Assembly: GCA_029238785.1 (NCBI GenBank)
Contig: JAQWFN010000055.1
Span: 1-41,419, forward strand
Source: Flavobacteriales bacterium
GTDB lineage: Bacteria > Bacteroidota > Bacteroidia > Flavobacteriales_D > Sanyastnellaceae
DNA: 41,419 nt
Direction: 5' to 3'
This document shows, in pieces, positions 26,595 to 35,015 of the stretch (its first letter is position 1; each line of letters starts with the position of its first letter). Both the position numbers and the translations under genes were made by a program. Below the pieces are notes generated by a model. The model saw only the letters and a program-made list of their open reading frames with translations, did not search any database and was not told where the DNA came from.

Positions 26595-27617
26595 TTATTT
26601 TGGATTGGACCTTAAAGCTAGTCGTTCTCCAGCTTTAGGAGTGTAGTTAGGACTAATGTTGTTGTACTTGCAGATTTGCTTGATCTTCACGCCATAACGA
26701 TGCGAAATGTCCCACAAGCTTTCTCCCTCACTAACGGTGTGATAACTCGTTTTGGCATTCCTTCTTTTTGGCTGAAGGTAAAGCAAGCTGCCTTCTTGAA
26801 GAACGTGGTTTTTGTCGAATTCATTGTACTTCCAAAGTTGCCAGGGCATCATGTCGAGCTCTTCTGCGAGTTTTTCAAAATTATCGCCGCTTTTCACAAT
26901 CACATACTTGATTCGGTTGTCTGAAAGCTTCACTGCTCTTCCGGCCACAAGGCTAACATCATCCAGTTTTCCACTATCGCCTCCTTTGTTCTTACGTCCG
27001 TTTTCTTTCTTCGGCTTTTTCTCTTCTTTTTGGGCGATGACTTCCTCTTCTTCAATGTACCTCCAACGCTCAGGTATAGTGCCTTTTTTAATGTGATTTT
27101 GACCAATTTTATCGAAACGAGTGAGGTCATTCTCTTCAATAATCTTAATCAATAAACCAGCATACTTGCTGCTGGTGGCGTAACCGCAGGCCTTTAATCC
27201 TTTTGCCCAGCCTTTGTAATCCGTAATTTTAAGGGTGAAGAGCGATTCATAACGTTTTCTCAGTAGAAAGTCAGAATGGTCTTCAAAGCTCGAGTGGGCG
27301 TCTTTGTAGTGGCGAAAGCACTCGCCCTTTTTATCGTCATCGTGATAAACGCGTTTCCCCTTCCAATCGCTATGGCACTTAATCCCGAAATGATTATTGG
27401 CTTTTCTGGCGAGTTCACTGTTCCCATCACCACTCTCCAAAATGCCCTGAGCAAGGGTAATGCTGGCGGGAATTTTATGAATCACCATCTGATAAATGGC
27501 TTCTTCTTTCCACATATCGATGTATTCACTCCGCGTGAGTTTATCGTCATCAAGCGCTGAGATTGAAGTCGATGTAAAACAAAGGAATAAGAGTAAAATA
27601 AAAGCGTAGCGCATCAT
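26595..27617 (-). CDS. Secreted glucosaminidase with LysM domains
   Basis: The 340-residue product has a signal peptide (MRYAFILLLFLCFTSTSISA) and a GH73-type N-acetylglucosaminidase domain at about residues 30-165. That domain shows SITLAQGILESGDGNSELAR with the probable catalytic Glu, NNHFGIKCH, SFEDHSDFLL, and the CGYATSSKYAGLLIKII ending. A charged lysine-rich linker and two LysM-like peptidoglycan-binding modules follow (about 225-275, with IVKSGDNFEKLAEELDMMPW; about 290-338, with HTVSEGESLWDISHRYGVKI). It cleaves the glycan backbone of peptidoglycan. ATG at 27617 or 27614 both fit. Translation of the kinase begins one base after its stop. A perfect -7 box lies just upstream. Confidence 0.94.
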   Translation of the reverse strand: MMRYAFILLLFLCFTSTSISALDDDKLTRSEYIDMWKEEAIYQMVIHKIPASITLAQGILESGDGNSELARKANNHFGIKCHSDWKGKRVYHDDDKKGECFRHYKDAHSSFEDHSDFLLRKRYESLFTLKITDYKGWAKGLKACGYATSSKYAGLLIKIIEENDLTRFDKIGQNHIKKGTIPERWRYIEEEEVIAQKEEKKPKKENGRKNKGGDSGKLDDVSLVAGRAVKLSDNRIKYVIVKSGDNFEKLAEELDMMPWQLWKYNEFDKNHVLQEGSLLYLQPKRRNAKTSYHTVSEGESLWDISHRYGVKIKQICKYNNISPNYTPKAGERLALRSNPK

Positions 27618-27630
27618 GAGGGCATTTACA

Positions 27631-27638
27631 CAAAAATA
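27631..27638 (-). promoter_or_regulatory. Promoter -7 box of the glucosaminidase-kinase operon
   Basis: Reads TATTTTTG on the minus strand, a perfect TAnnTTTG match, 13 bases before the ATG at 27617. The -33 region is unclear. The predicted leader is short, about 7-12 bases. Confidence 0.5.
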
Positions 27639-27693
27639 AACGCAGGATGCCTAGAGAACATTGCTTATCAACTTTCTAATGAACAAGCAGCTG

Positions 27694-28143
27694 TTAGTCT
27701 AATTCATCGAAGTTCACTTCCTTCACCAACTTGCCTTCTTGATCGTAAAAATACCATGAGCTCACTTTATTGCCCGCTCGGTATTGCCCTTGAATATAGA
27801 TTCCCCCATTGGGGTGAAAAACAGCATACTTGCCCACTTCCTGGCCCATGTTGTAGCGTTTTTCACTCCATTGTTGTCCGCTTTCAAACCAACTCTTCCA
27901 AGTTCCATCCCGCAATTCACCAACTTGTAGGCCTTGGATTTTTAACTTTCCAGAAGGGTAGTATTCACGAAGGGTATCGGCTTCAGCACCAACACAAAGC
28001 ACTTCTTTTTTAGCACCGTTCTCATGGTACGATTTGGTTTTGCAATGCGATGAAAGGTTGACGCTTGACGCATCATTACCGGGTTCGGCACAAGCCATCG
28101 CGAAGCAGAGGAAAGAAATAAAAAGGTAGTGAAAAGGTCTCAT
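27694..28143 (-). CDS. MORN-repeat lipoprotein
   Basis: The 149-residue product has a lipoprotein signal peptide (MRPFHYLFISFLCFAMAC, Cys18) and then four to five MORN_2-type repeats (LREYYPSGKLKIQGL, GTWKSWFESGQQW, GKYAVFHPNGGIYIQGQY, SSWYFYDQEGKLVKEV). Such proteins are often labelled YwqK-like 'antitoxin', but no toxin gene is near and the lipoprotein signal argues against that label. The ATG overlaps the stop of the polyprenyl synthase gene by four bases (ATGA), so expression is coupled. Function unknown. Confidence 0.82.
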   Translation of the reverse strand: MRPFHYLFISFLCFAMACAEPGNDASSVNLSSHCKTKSYHENGAKKEVLCVGAEADTLREYYPSGKLKIQGLQVGELRDGTWKSWFESGQQWSEKRYNMGQEVGKYAVFHPNGGIYIQGQYRAGNKVSSWYFYDQEGKLVKEVNFDELD

Positions 28144-29114
28144 TTTACTCGATTGATGGTGTATTCTACAAGTCCTTCAAGTGAATCTCTTGCCGGACTA
28201 GGATCAAAGGTGTAAAGGATATCTAACGCTTGTTGCTTGTAATGGTTCATTTGCTCAACGGCGTAGTTAATGCCATTGCTATTTAACACATAGTTGATCA
28301 CCTCTTTTACCTTCTTCGGGTTCTCATTGTGTCTCTTGATGATGTTGGTGATCCTACTTTTGTCAGCGCTACTCGCATGTTCAAGCGCGTGAATCAAGGG
28401 GAGGGTCATTTTACGCTCTTTGATATCAATGCCAGTTGGTTTTCCAATGTTCTTTCCGCTGCCGTAATCGAAGAGGTCGTCTTTAATTTGAAAGGCGATG
28501 CCCACGTTTTCTCCAAAAGCATGCATTTTATCCCTTATTTCTGCACTTTCGTTTGCTGAAGCTGCACCACTAGCGCAACAGGCAGCAATAAGGCTGGCGG
28601 TTTTTCGTCTGATGATTTCGAAATAAACAGGCTCAGTAATGTTGAGTTTACGCGCCTTTTCCATCTGGAGAAGTTCGCCTTCACTCATCTCTTGAACGGC
28701 GGTAGAAACAATCGACAACAATTGGAATTCACCCTTGCTGATGCTCATTAACAAGCCTTTCGATAAAAGGTAATCGCCCACCAAAACAGCAATCTTGTTT
28801 TTCCAAAGCGCATTGATGGAGAAAAAACCCCTTCTCAAATGGGCGTCGTCTACCACATCATCATGCACCAAGGTGGCGGTGTGAAGTAGCTCAATTAAAC
28901 TAGCAGCGGTGTAACTCGATTCCTTTATTCCTCCACACAATTGGGCAGAAAGAAAAACGAACATCGGCCGCATCTGCTTCCCTTTTCTCTTGATGATGTA
29001 ATGGGTAATCTTGTCGAGCAAGGGGGTATTGCTCTTCATGGCTTCTTTGAAATGAGCCTCAAACTGAAGCATTTCTTTCGCGATCGGGGCTTTTATGTCG
29101 GCTACACTGCGCAT
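28140..29114 (-). CDS. Polyprenyl diphosphate synthase
   Basis: The 324-residue product is a long-chain trans-isoprenyl diphosphate synthase. Both aspartate-rich motifs are present: the first in LVHDDVVDDAHLRRG and the second in AFQIKDDLFDYGSG. The KRKGKQMRPMFVFLSA substrate-binding segment is also visible. It should extend farnesyl diphosphate with isopentenyl units to make the side chain of menaquinone; chain length cannot be predicted reliably here. A -7 box ends eight bases before the ATG, so the leader is very short. It shares a divergent promoter region of 104 bases with the metalloprotease gene. Confidence 0.95.
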   Translation of the reverse strand: MRSVADIKAPIAKEMLQFEAHFKEAMKSNTPLLDKITHYIIKRKGKQMRPMFVFLSAQLCGGIKESSYTAASLIELLHTATLVHDDVVDDAHLRRGFFSINALWKNKIAVLVGDYLLSKGLLMSISKGEFQLLSIVSTAVQEMSEGELLQMEKARKLNITEPVYFEIIRRKTASLIAACCASGAASANESAEIRDKMHAFGENVGIAFQIKDDLFDYGSGKNIGKPTGIDIKERKMTLPLIHALEHASSADKSRITNIIKRHNENPKKVKEVINYVLNSNGINYAVEQMNHYKQQALDILYTFDPSPARDSLEGLVEYTINRVK

Positions 29115-29122
29115 GTTCTCGC

Positions 29123-29130
29123 CAAATTTA
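29123..29130 (-). promoter_or_regulatory. Promoter -7 box of the polyprenyl synthase operon
   Basis: Reads TAAATTTG on the minus strand, a perfect TAnnTTTG match, with only eight bases between it and the ATG at 29114. No good -33 match was seen. Confidence 0.45.
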
Positions 29131-29191
29131 ATGCTTTGAAGTTCATACAGCGACTAAAGTTGCCCACTTCTGAAAAAAAGACTGAAAAATA

Positions 29192-29199
29192 TATCTTTG
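29192..29199 (+). promoter_or_regulatory. Promoter -7 box of the GCTD-repeat metalloprotease gene
   Basis: Reads TATCTTTG, a perfect TAnnTTTG match. The start site should fall near 29204, which rules out the upstream in-frame ATG at 29201 and supports ATG 29219. The -33 region (TTCTG near 29168-29172) is weak. Confidence 0.55.
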
Positions 29200-29218
29200 C
29201 ATGCAACAAAACTTACCT

Positions 29219-32200
29219 ATGAAACACCTTTACACTTCCCTCATTTTATTGATGAGTGTATTTGGCTTAAGTGCCCAAGCACAACATTCAGTACAAACTT
29301 CTTGCGCTCATGTTCAACACCCAGGTCAAAAATGCCCTGGAATTATGGGTTTACCAACAAGTGTTGACACCTTTGTTCCGCCACCAGCAGCATTTGAAGC
29401 CAACGGTGAGAGAGCTGTGGTAATTAACGTGAACTACAACGGTTTCACTCCTCAAGCTCAAACGGCGTTCCAATATGCAGTAGATATTTGGTCTTCTTTG
29501 TTGACCTCAACGGTGCCCATCGTTATTGAAGCGACATGGGAAGATATTCCAGGGAACACTTTGGGTTTCGCTAGTGCTAGCAACTACTTCAACAACATCC
29601 CGGGAGAAAATGCGAACGTCTTCTTTCCTTCAGCCTTGGCAGATAAGCTTGCAGGCTTTAACCAAGCAGCTGGTCAGCCAGACATTGAATGTTCTTTCGA
29701 TAGTGGAACCAACTGGTATTTTGGAACAGACGGAAACCCAAGCTTCAACCAATATGATTTTGTTTCTGTGGTGCTCCACGAACTTGGTCATGGATTAGGT
29801 GTTGCTGGTTCTGCATTTGTTGATAATGGTCTTGGTTACATAGGTTTTTTCAGCACCTTTTCTCCTGCTACATACGATGTTTATGTTGCCAATGGCGGAG
29901 GTACAGCGATCACTAGCTTCAGTGATGGTTCAACAACACTAGCCACTCAACTTCAAAGCGATAACTTGTTTTGGACGGGGGCTAATGCGGTGGCAAACAA
30001 TGCAGGAATCAACCCAAAAATGTTTGCGCCAAACCCTTACCAACCGGGTTCTTCATATTCTCACCTCGACGAAAACACCTACAATGCCGGAAACATTAAC
30101 TCTTTGATGACCCCCTCAATTGCAAACGGAGAAGCAATCCACGATCCAGGTCCGATCATCATGGGGCTTTTGGAAGACATCGGATGGACCACAGAAACGA
30201 TAGTTTGCGAAGGAAATGAAGTCTTGTTTAGCATCATTCCTGACTGTTATGGAACAGAAACCACTTGGCAGATTTTTAACGTGAATAACGTACTTGTTGC
30301 CTCTGGAGGACCGTACATCGACGATTTCCCAAGTCCTAACGGATTAGCACTTCCAAATAACATTTGCTTAGAAGACGGCTGCTATACCTTTGTTATTAAC
30401 GATAGCTACGGAGATGGTTTGGCAGGTACTGAATTTGATTGCGATATCAATGGCGATTACTTCATGCTGGATGCCCAAGGAAACTTGCTTTTCGAAATGG
30501 CAGCGGCCAACTTTGGCTTTGAAGCAACACATGAGTTTTGTGTAAATAACAGCGTGGATAATTGTGGTCCACTTTCCCTGGCGCTTTCTGAGACGGGTTG
30601 TTTTGATACAGGAAATGGCCTTCTTCCAGAAATTGAAATCACCTTTGGAATTGATGGTTTGTGTATCGTAGAAGATATTTGCCTCACCATCAATGGCGGT
30701 GTTGAGGAGTGCGTTAACCTTCCTACTTTGGAAACCCCAATAATTATTGGAGATGGAGAAAGTATCTACTTTACAGATGCGGAAATCAACGCAAATTATT
30801 CTTTCTACTTCACAACTTCAGACGGAACCGTTTCTAATGAATTTAGCATTACAACAAGCGCTTGCACAACAGGAGATGTTCTTGGATGCACCGACCCCTT
30901 GGCGAACAATTACAACCCGGCCGCAACGATCGATAACGGTACTTGTGTTTATGGTTCTTGCTCAGCAAATGCACCAACTCTGGCACAGAACTGCTTTACC
31001 GACGAGTTTGGTGACTTGATTCATAGAATTCTTGTAACAGCCAACATTACAGGAGAATGCACAGTATTAGAGGTGTGCTATCAACCTTTTGGAACCACTA
31101 ACTTAACTTGCTTTGACTTGCCAGCGAACGACATCATCATTGGTAATGGCGAAGGCGTTTTCATTCCAATTGCTGAAGGGGCAGGTACTTATGAAGTCTT
31201 CTACACCATCGAAGGAGGTGAATCTTTTTCAGAAATCATCTCAATCGATTGCAACCAAGAGGTTATTGGTTGCGCCAATCCTTTTGCTACAAACTTCAAC
31301 CCGGGAGCTACTGTTAATGATGAATCTCAATGTATTTATGACGAGTTCATTTGCGATTGCGCAGGAACACAACACACAATCGGGGTATTAACTTGGCTAG
31401 GAGACGGTTTCTTTGACGACGGTAGCTTCAACTGGGACGGACAACCTGCAGATTTCAATTGTTCTACTTGGGGCTTTGATTGTGGTGATGGAGGTGTTAA
31501 CAGCGACCCTAACGGTGTTTGCCAAGGAAACCTTCCTCCTAATAATGGATGCGATGTCAACTCTTGTGCTCCGCTAGCACTTGTGCTTACCCAAGATGAT
31601 TGTCTTGATCTAGGTCAAGGAAACGGACTCCTACCGGTTATTGGTATCAATTTCGAAATCAATGGTGGATGTCTTGCTGAAGAAATTTGCCTCCAAGTAG
31701 ATGGTGGTGGTTTCAATTGCACAGTTTTGGCAGATGTTGCCATCGTTGCCGGTGATGGCGACGGAATTGTTCTTAGAGATACACAGCCTGGAAGTACTTA
31801 TGAGTTTTACTTCACAACAGATGATGGAACAGTATCACCAGTATTTACCTTTGTAAATGGAGATTGTGCAAACGAAGAGCTCATCTGTGATTGCGCCGGA
31901 ACACAACACTCAATTGGTGTACTAGCTTGGTTGGGAGATACCTATCTAGACGATGGCTCATTCGATTGGAACGGTCAGCCAGTAGATTTCAACTGCTCTA
32001 CTTGGGGCTTTGATTGTGGTGATGGAGGAGTTAACAACGATCCAAACGGCGTTTGCCTCGGAAACCTCCCTCCAAACAACGGTTGCGTGAACGAAGTGCT
32101 TGGTTGCACAGATCCTACTGCTTCGAACTATAACCCAGCGGCAACCCTTAGTGATGGTTCTTGTGTGTATGGTGTTATTGGTTGCACAGATCCAACAGCA

Positions 32201-33505
32201 GTCAACTATAATCCAGCAGCTACTATCGACGATGGTTCTTGTCAGTTCGTAACAGAAGGCTGCACAAATGCTAGCGCCTGCAACTACAACCCAGATGCAG
32301 ATGTAAACGACGGTTCATGCGAGTTCGAATCATGCGCGGGATGTACTAACCCAAATGCGTGTAATTTCGACCCAAATGCAACAATCAGCAACGGCTCTTG
32401 TGAGTTCGTTTCTTGTGCAGGTTGTATCAACCCAAATGCTTGTAATTTCGACCCAACAGCAACTATTTCAGACGGTTCTTGTGAGTTCGATTCTTGCGCA
32501 GGATGTACAAATCCAAACGCTTGTAACTACGATGTAACAGCTACTATCGATAACGGTTCTTGTGAATTCCAAAGCTGCGCGGGCTGTACTGATCCAAATG
32601 CAATTAACTTCGATCCATCAGCAACCATTGATGATGGATCTTGTGAATATGACGGCATCCCTGGATGTACTGATGAAGGCGCTTGTAACTATAACCCAAA
32701 TGCAACGGTAGATAACAACTCTTGTGAGTATGAATCTTGCGCAGGTTGCACAGATCCTGAAGCATGCAACTACGATGCAAGTGCAACAATCGACGATTTC
32801 TCTTGTGAGTATGAGTCGTGTGCTGGATGTACAGACATCGAAGCCTGTAATTATGATGCTACAGCAACAATCGACGACGGTTCTTGCGAATTTGACTCAT
32901 GTGCGGGATGTACAGATCCAGATGCAAACAACTACGATCCTACTGCAACTATCGATGACGGTTCTTGTGAGTACGACTGTGTACCACTTACCGTGAGCTA
33001 CGACCTTATTGGCTGTAACGATGGCTCTGGGACATTCTACGTTCAAATGAACGTGAGCGACCTTGGAACAGGAGCCCCTTACATCGCCAACAATAACACA
33101 AATGGTGAACAAGTAACCATCAATTCAACAGGAAATACCCTTTACGGACCATTTGACCTTGAAGCAGATGTGATCATTACCATTCTTTCTCAATCAATTG
33201 CAAATTGCTTTACCACCTCTCCAATCTTGGCTTGTCCTGTTGGAATTGAGGAGCAAGATGCTTGGACATGGACAGCATATCCTAACCCAGCAGATCAATT
33301 GGTGAATATCATTCTTGCAAATCAACAACAAGAGGTGCAATTAGATATCCTAGACTTGTCTGGAAGATTGATTGAAAGTAGAACAGTTAATGCAAACACA
33401 GAAAGCATCATGCTTTCAACAGCAAACTGGGCGAATGGAGTTTACCAAATTAGGTTGACAAACAATCAAACAGTGGCTACAAAACGTTTGGTGATTCAAC
33501 ACTAA
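29219..33505 (+). CDS. Secreted metalloprotease with GCTD Cys-repeats and T9SS type A sorting domain
   Basis: The 1428-residue product starts with a signal peptide (MKHLYTSLILLMSVFGLSAQA). Residues about 25-325 form a zinc metalloprotease domain with VVLHELGHGLGVAG, a downstream SYSHLDE that may give the third ligand, and a Met-turn-like INSLMTPS. Next come a module with CYTFVINDSYGDGL, three related modules of about 100 residues (LLPEIEITFGIDGLCIVEDI and relatives), and two copies of a Cys/Trp-rich module (CDCAGTQH...WGFDCGDGG). Thirteen GCTDPxACNYxPxATIDDGSC-type repeats follow, eleven of them in tandem. The last ~90 residues are a type A sorting domain (YPNPADQLVNI, NGVYQIRL, KRLVIQH). A strong terminator follows. 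It should act outside the cell on protein substrates; specificity is unknown. Confidence 0.92.
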   Translation: MKHLYTSLILLMSVFGLSAQAQHSVQTSCAHVQHPGQKCPGIMGLPTSVDTFVPPPAAFEANGERAVVINVNYNGFTPQAQTAFQYAVDIWSSLLTSTVPIVIEATWEDIPGNTLGFASASNYFNNIPGENANVFFPSALADKLAGFNQAAGQPDIECSFDSGTNWYFGTDGNPSFNQYDFVSVVLHELGHGLGVAGSAFVDNGLGYIGFFSTFSPATYDVYVANGGGTAITSFSDGSTTLATQLQSDNLFWTGANAVANNAGINPKMFAPNPYQPGSSYSHLDENTYNAGNINSLMTPSIANGEAIHDPGPIIMGLLEDIGWTTETIVCEGNEVLFSIIPDCYGTETTWQIFNVNNVLVASGGPYIDDFPSPNGLALPNNICLEDGCYTFVINDSYGDGLAGTEFDCDINGDYFMLDAQGNLLFEMAAANFGFEATHEFCVNNSVDNCGPLSLALSETGCFDTGNGLLPEIEITFGIDGLCIVEDICLTINGGVEECVNLPTLETPIIIGDGESIYFTDAEINANYSFYFTTSDGTVSNEFSITTSACTTGDVLGCTDPLANNYNPAATIDNGTCVYGSCSANAPTLAQNCFTDEFGDLIHRILVTANITGECTVLEVCYQPFGTTNLTCFDLPANDIIIGNGEGVFIPIAEGAGTYEVFYTIEGGESFSEIISIDCNQEVIGCANPFATNFNPGATVNDESQCIYDEFICDCAGTQHTIGVLTWLGDGFFDDGSFNWDGQPADFNCSTWGFDCGDGGVNSDPNGVCQGNLPPNNGCDVNSCAPLALVLTQDDCLDLGQGNGLLPVIGINFEINGGCLAEEICLQVDGGGFNCTVLADVAIVAGDGDGIVLRDTQPGSTYEFYFTTDDGTVSPVFTFVNGDCANEELICDCAGTQHSIGVLAWLGDTYLDDGSFDWNGQPVDFNCSTWGFDCGDGGVNNDPNGVCLGNLPPNNGCVNEVLGCTDPTASNYNPAATLSDGSCVYGVIGCTDPTAVNYNPAATIDDGSCQFVTEGCTNASACNYNPDADVNDGSCEFESCAGCTNPNACNFDPNATISNGSCEFVSCAGCINPNACNFDPTATISDGSCEFDSCAGCTNPNACNYDVTATIDNGSCEFQSCAGCTDPNAINFDPSATIDDGSCEYDGIPGCTDEGACNYNPNATVDNNSCEYESCAGCTDPEACNYDASATIDDFSCEYESCAGCTDIEACNYDATATIDDGSCEFDSCAGCTDPDANNYDPTATIDDGSCEYDCVPLTVSYDLIGCNDGSGTFYVQMNVSDLGTGAPYIANNNTNGEQVTINSTGNTLYGPFDLEADVIITILSQSIANCFTTSPILACPVGIEEQDAWTWTAYPNPADQLVNIILANQQQEVQLDILDLSGRLIESRTVNANTESIMLSTANWANGVYQIRLTNNQTVATKRLVIQH
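31352..32086 (+). repeat. Two 201-base copies encoding a Cys/Trp-rich module
   Basis: Copies at 31352-31552 and 31886-32086 each encode 67 residues opening CDCAGTQH and ending NLPPNNGC. They differ at scattered residues only (for example GFFDDGSFNWDGQPADF against TYLDDGSFDWNGQPVDF). The block between them is another copy of the ~100-residue module also found earlier in the same protein, so the unit duplicated appears to be module pairs. Confidence 0.8.
32102..32980 (+). repeat. Tandem array of eleven GCTD repeats (81-base period)
   Basis: Eleven in-frame repeats, mostly 27 codons each, with consensus GCTDPxACNYxPxATIDDGSCEF-ESCA. Each has two to four cysteines and many Asp/Asn residues. Two more degenerate copies lie upstream in the same gene (about 30885 and 31270). 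DNA-level similarity is high among the central copies (around 32320-32560), which points to recent slippage or unequal exchange. Confidence 0.88.
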
Positions 33506-33527
33506 ACGAAAACATACACATTGATTC

Positions 33528-33562
33528 AAAGAAGGCCTTCGAAAGAGGGCCTTCTTTTTTTT
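33528..33562 (+). terminator. Terminator of the GCTD-repeat metalloprotease gene
   Basis: A 10-bp stem AAAGAAGGCC/GGCCTTCTTT (33528-33537 with 33548-33557), a 10-base loop, and a T-run continuing to 33562. It starts 22 bases after the stop codon. Confidence 0.92.
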
Positions 33563-33818
33563 GCTTACACCGAAAAAGAACAAATCCTGCATCAGCACAA
33601 GTAAAACAACCGACTTTAGAAAGAAGTACTTCCAATAGTTTCGCTTTGTAAATGATTTGACATGAAACAAAACGATTCAACCATGAAGAACTTTAATCTA
33701 TCCAAGGAAGCATTGCCTTGGTCTTGTTCTAAAATGTTCACCATCCTTTGGTGATCTTTGGATTACAAGCAAACGCACAAACGGCTGTGTTAGGCGATCA
33801 ACAAACCAAAATAGGAGG

Positions 33819-34862
33819 ATGTCCACTAGATTATGGGAGCATTTTGACCTGGCCTGGGATGAGAGCTTCGGCTTAGGCGGAGCATTGTATTGGACCATCA
33901 CTTTGATCGGAGAGAGTGAACCCGAGTATACTGGTCAATATGGTTACTACACCTATGGAGTTCCAGACTATACCCAAGACTTTGCACAAGCATATTGCCT
34001 TAATGAAGGCTGCTACAATGTGGCTTTCTCAGAAGCTGGATTCGGAGGGGTAATTGGTGCTTCGGCACCATTAATCATTACAGATGGAAACGGTGTCAAT
34101 ATCGTTGAACCCCTTATGGGTGATCTCGATGGATATTCGTTTCAGTTTTGTGTGGGAGAAGTGTCTGGCTGCACAGATCCTGCAGCGTGTAATTACAACG
34201 CCTTGGCTGAAATTAGCGAAAACGACTTGTGCGAATACGAGGCTGTTCTCAATATGAATGTAGACAATATCAGTAATCAAACCAGTTCTCCTGTACAAGT
34301 GAGATTTTCATATCTCCAAGGCGGGGGCTTTATTGATGAGGTGTTTATGAGCACTGATGCCAATGGAAGCTACCCCGTGTGTATTTTAAATGGTTGCTAC
34401 CGGTTTAAAATTGTTTCCAACGGAGCAAATAGCGGATTTGAAGCTACCATTACGATGAATGGAGAAACAACACCAGTAACATACAACGATCAATACATCT
34501 CCTTTGGAGAAGGCAACTGCATCACAGGATGCACAATCCCAGATGCATGCAGCTATAATCCAGATGCGAATATTTCTGATTTCAATGCTTGTGTTTTTGT
34601 AACACCAGGCTATGATTGCGATGGAAATTGCCTTACTGATCCACTTGCAGCAAGCACACTCGAATCATTTAGCCCATTTGAATTCAGCATAGCAGATTGT
34701 GAAAGCTTTAACCCCACTTCTAGCTTAAGCATTGCAGGCTTTTATGAAAACGAAACCTTTGATATTCTAGAAGGTGATAACGGCCTTTATAGCCCTACAG
34801 GTGAAACGGGCACTTACTCAATAGAAAATTCTTGCTTGCTCAATTTCCAAGGAACTCAGTAG
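33819..34862 (+). CDS. Middle open fragment of the broken GCTD-repeat paralogue
   Basis: This is the longest stop-free part before the TAG at 34860. It encodes a CYNVAFSEAGFGGVIG-type module and two GCTD-type repeats (GCTDPAACNYNALAEIS, GCTIPDACSYNPDANIS). The ATG at 33819 falls inside the former mature domain and has no signal peptide after it, so it is unlikely to be a real start. See the entry for the whole pseudogene. Confidence 0.4.
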   Translation: MSTRLWEHFDLAWDESFGLGGALYWTITLIGESEPEYTGQYGYYTYGVPDYTQDFAQAYCLNEGCYNVAFSEAGFGGVIGASAPLIITDGNGVNIVEPLMGDLDGYSFQFCVGEVSGCTDPAACNYNALAEISENDLCEYEAVLNMNVDNISNQTSSPVQVRFSYLQGGGFIDEVFMSTDANGSYPVCILNGCYRFKIVSNGANSGFEATITMNGETTPVTYNDQYISFGEGNCITGCTIPDACSYNPDANISDFNACVFVTPGYDCDGNCLTDPLAASTLESFSPFEFSIADCESFNPTSSLSIAGFYENETFDILEGDNGLYSPTGETGTYSIENSCLLNFQGTQ

Positions 34863-35015
34863 GGTTTTGATGCAAATAGCAATTCACTACTGTCCCTGGA
34901 GCCAGAACCATTTGAAGTGTATTACTACGGCGCAACTTGCAGTATTGGTTTGGCTTTGGATGTGGTAACCCTAGGCTGCACAGACTAAACAGCCTGCAAC
35001 TTCGACCCAGAAGCT

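Noticed and set aside
27694-28143. Toxin-antitoxin 'YwqK antitoxin' label for the MORN-repeat protein
   Set aside because: It has a lipoprotein signal and no toxin-like neighbour; the MORN repeats alone do not support an antitoxin.
29201-29218. Start of the metalloprotease at ATG 29201
   Set aside because: It lies at or before the predicted transcription start, and the signal peptide begins at 29219.
32102-32980. CRISPR array
   Set aside because: The 81-base repeats are in-frame coding units with no unique spacers.
34860-34988. Reassigned TAG/TAA codons (alternative genetic code) as the reason for the in-frame stops
   Set aside because: Other genes in the window end normally at TAA, TAG and TGA, and the same locus also has frameshifts.
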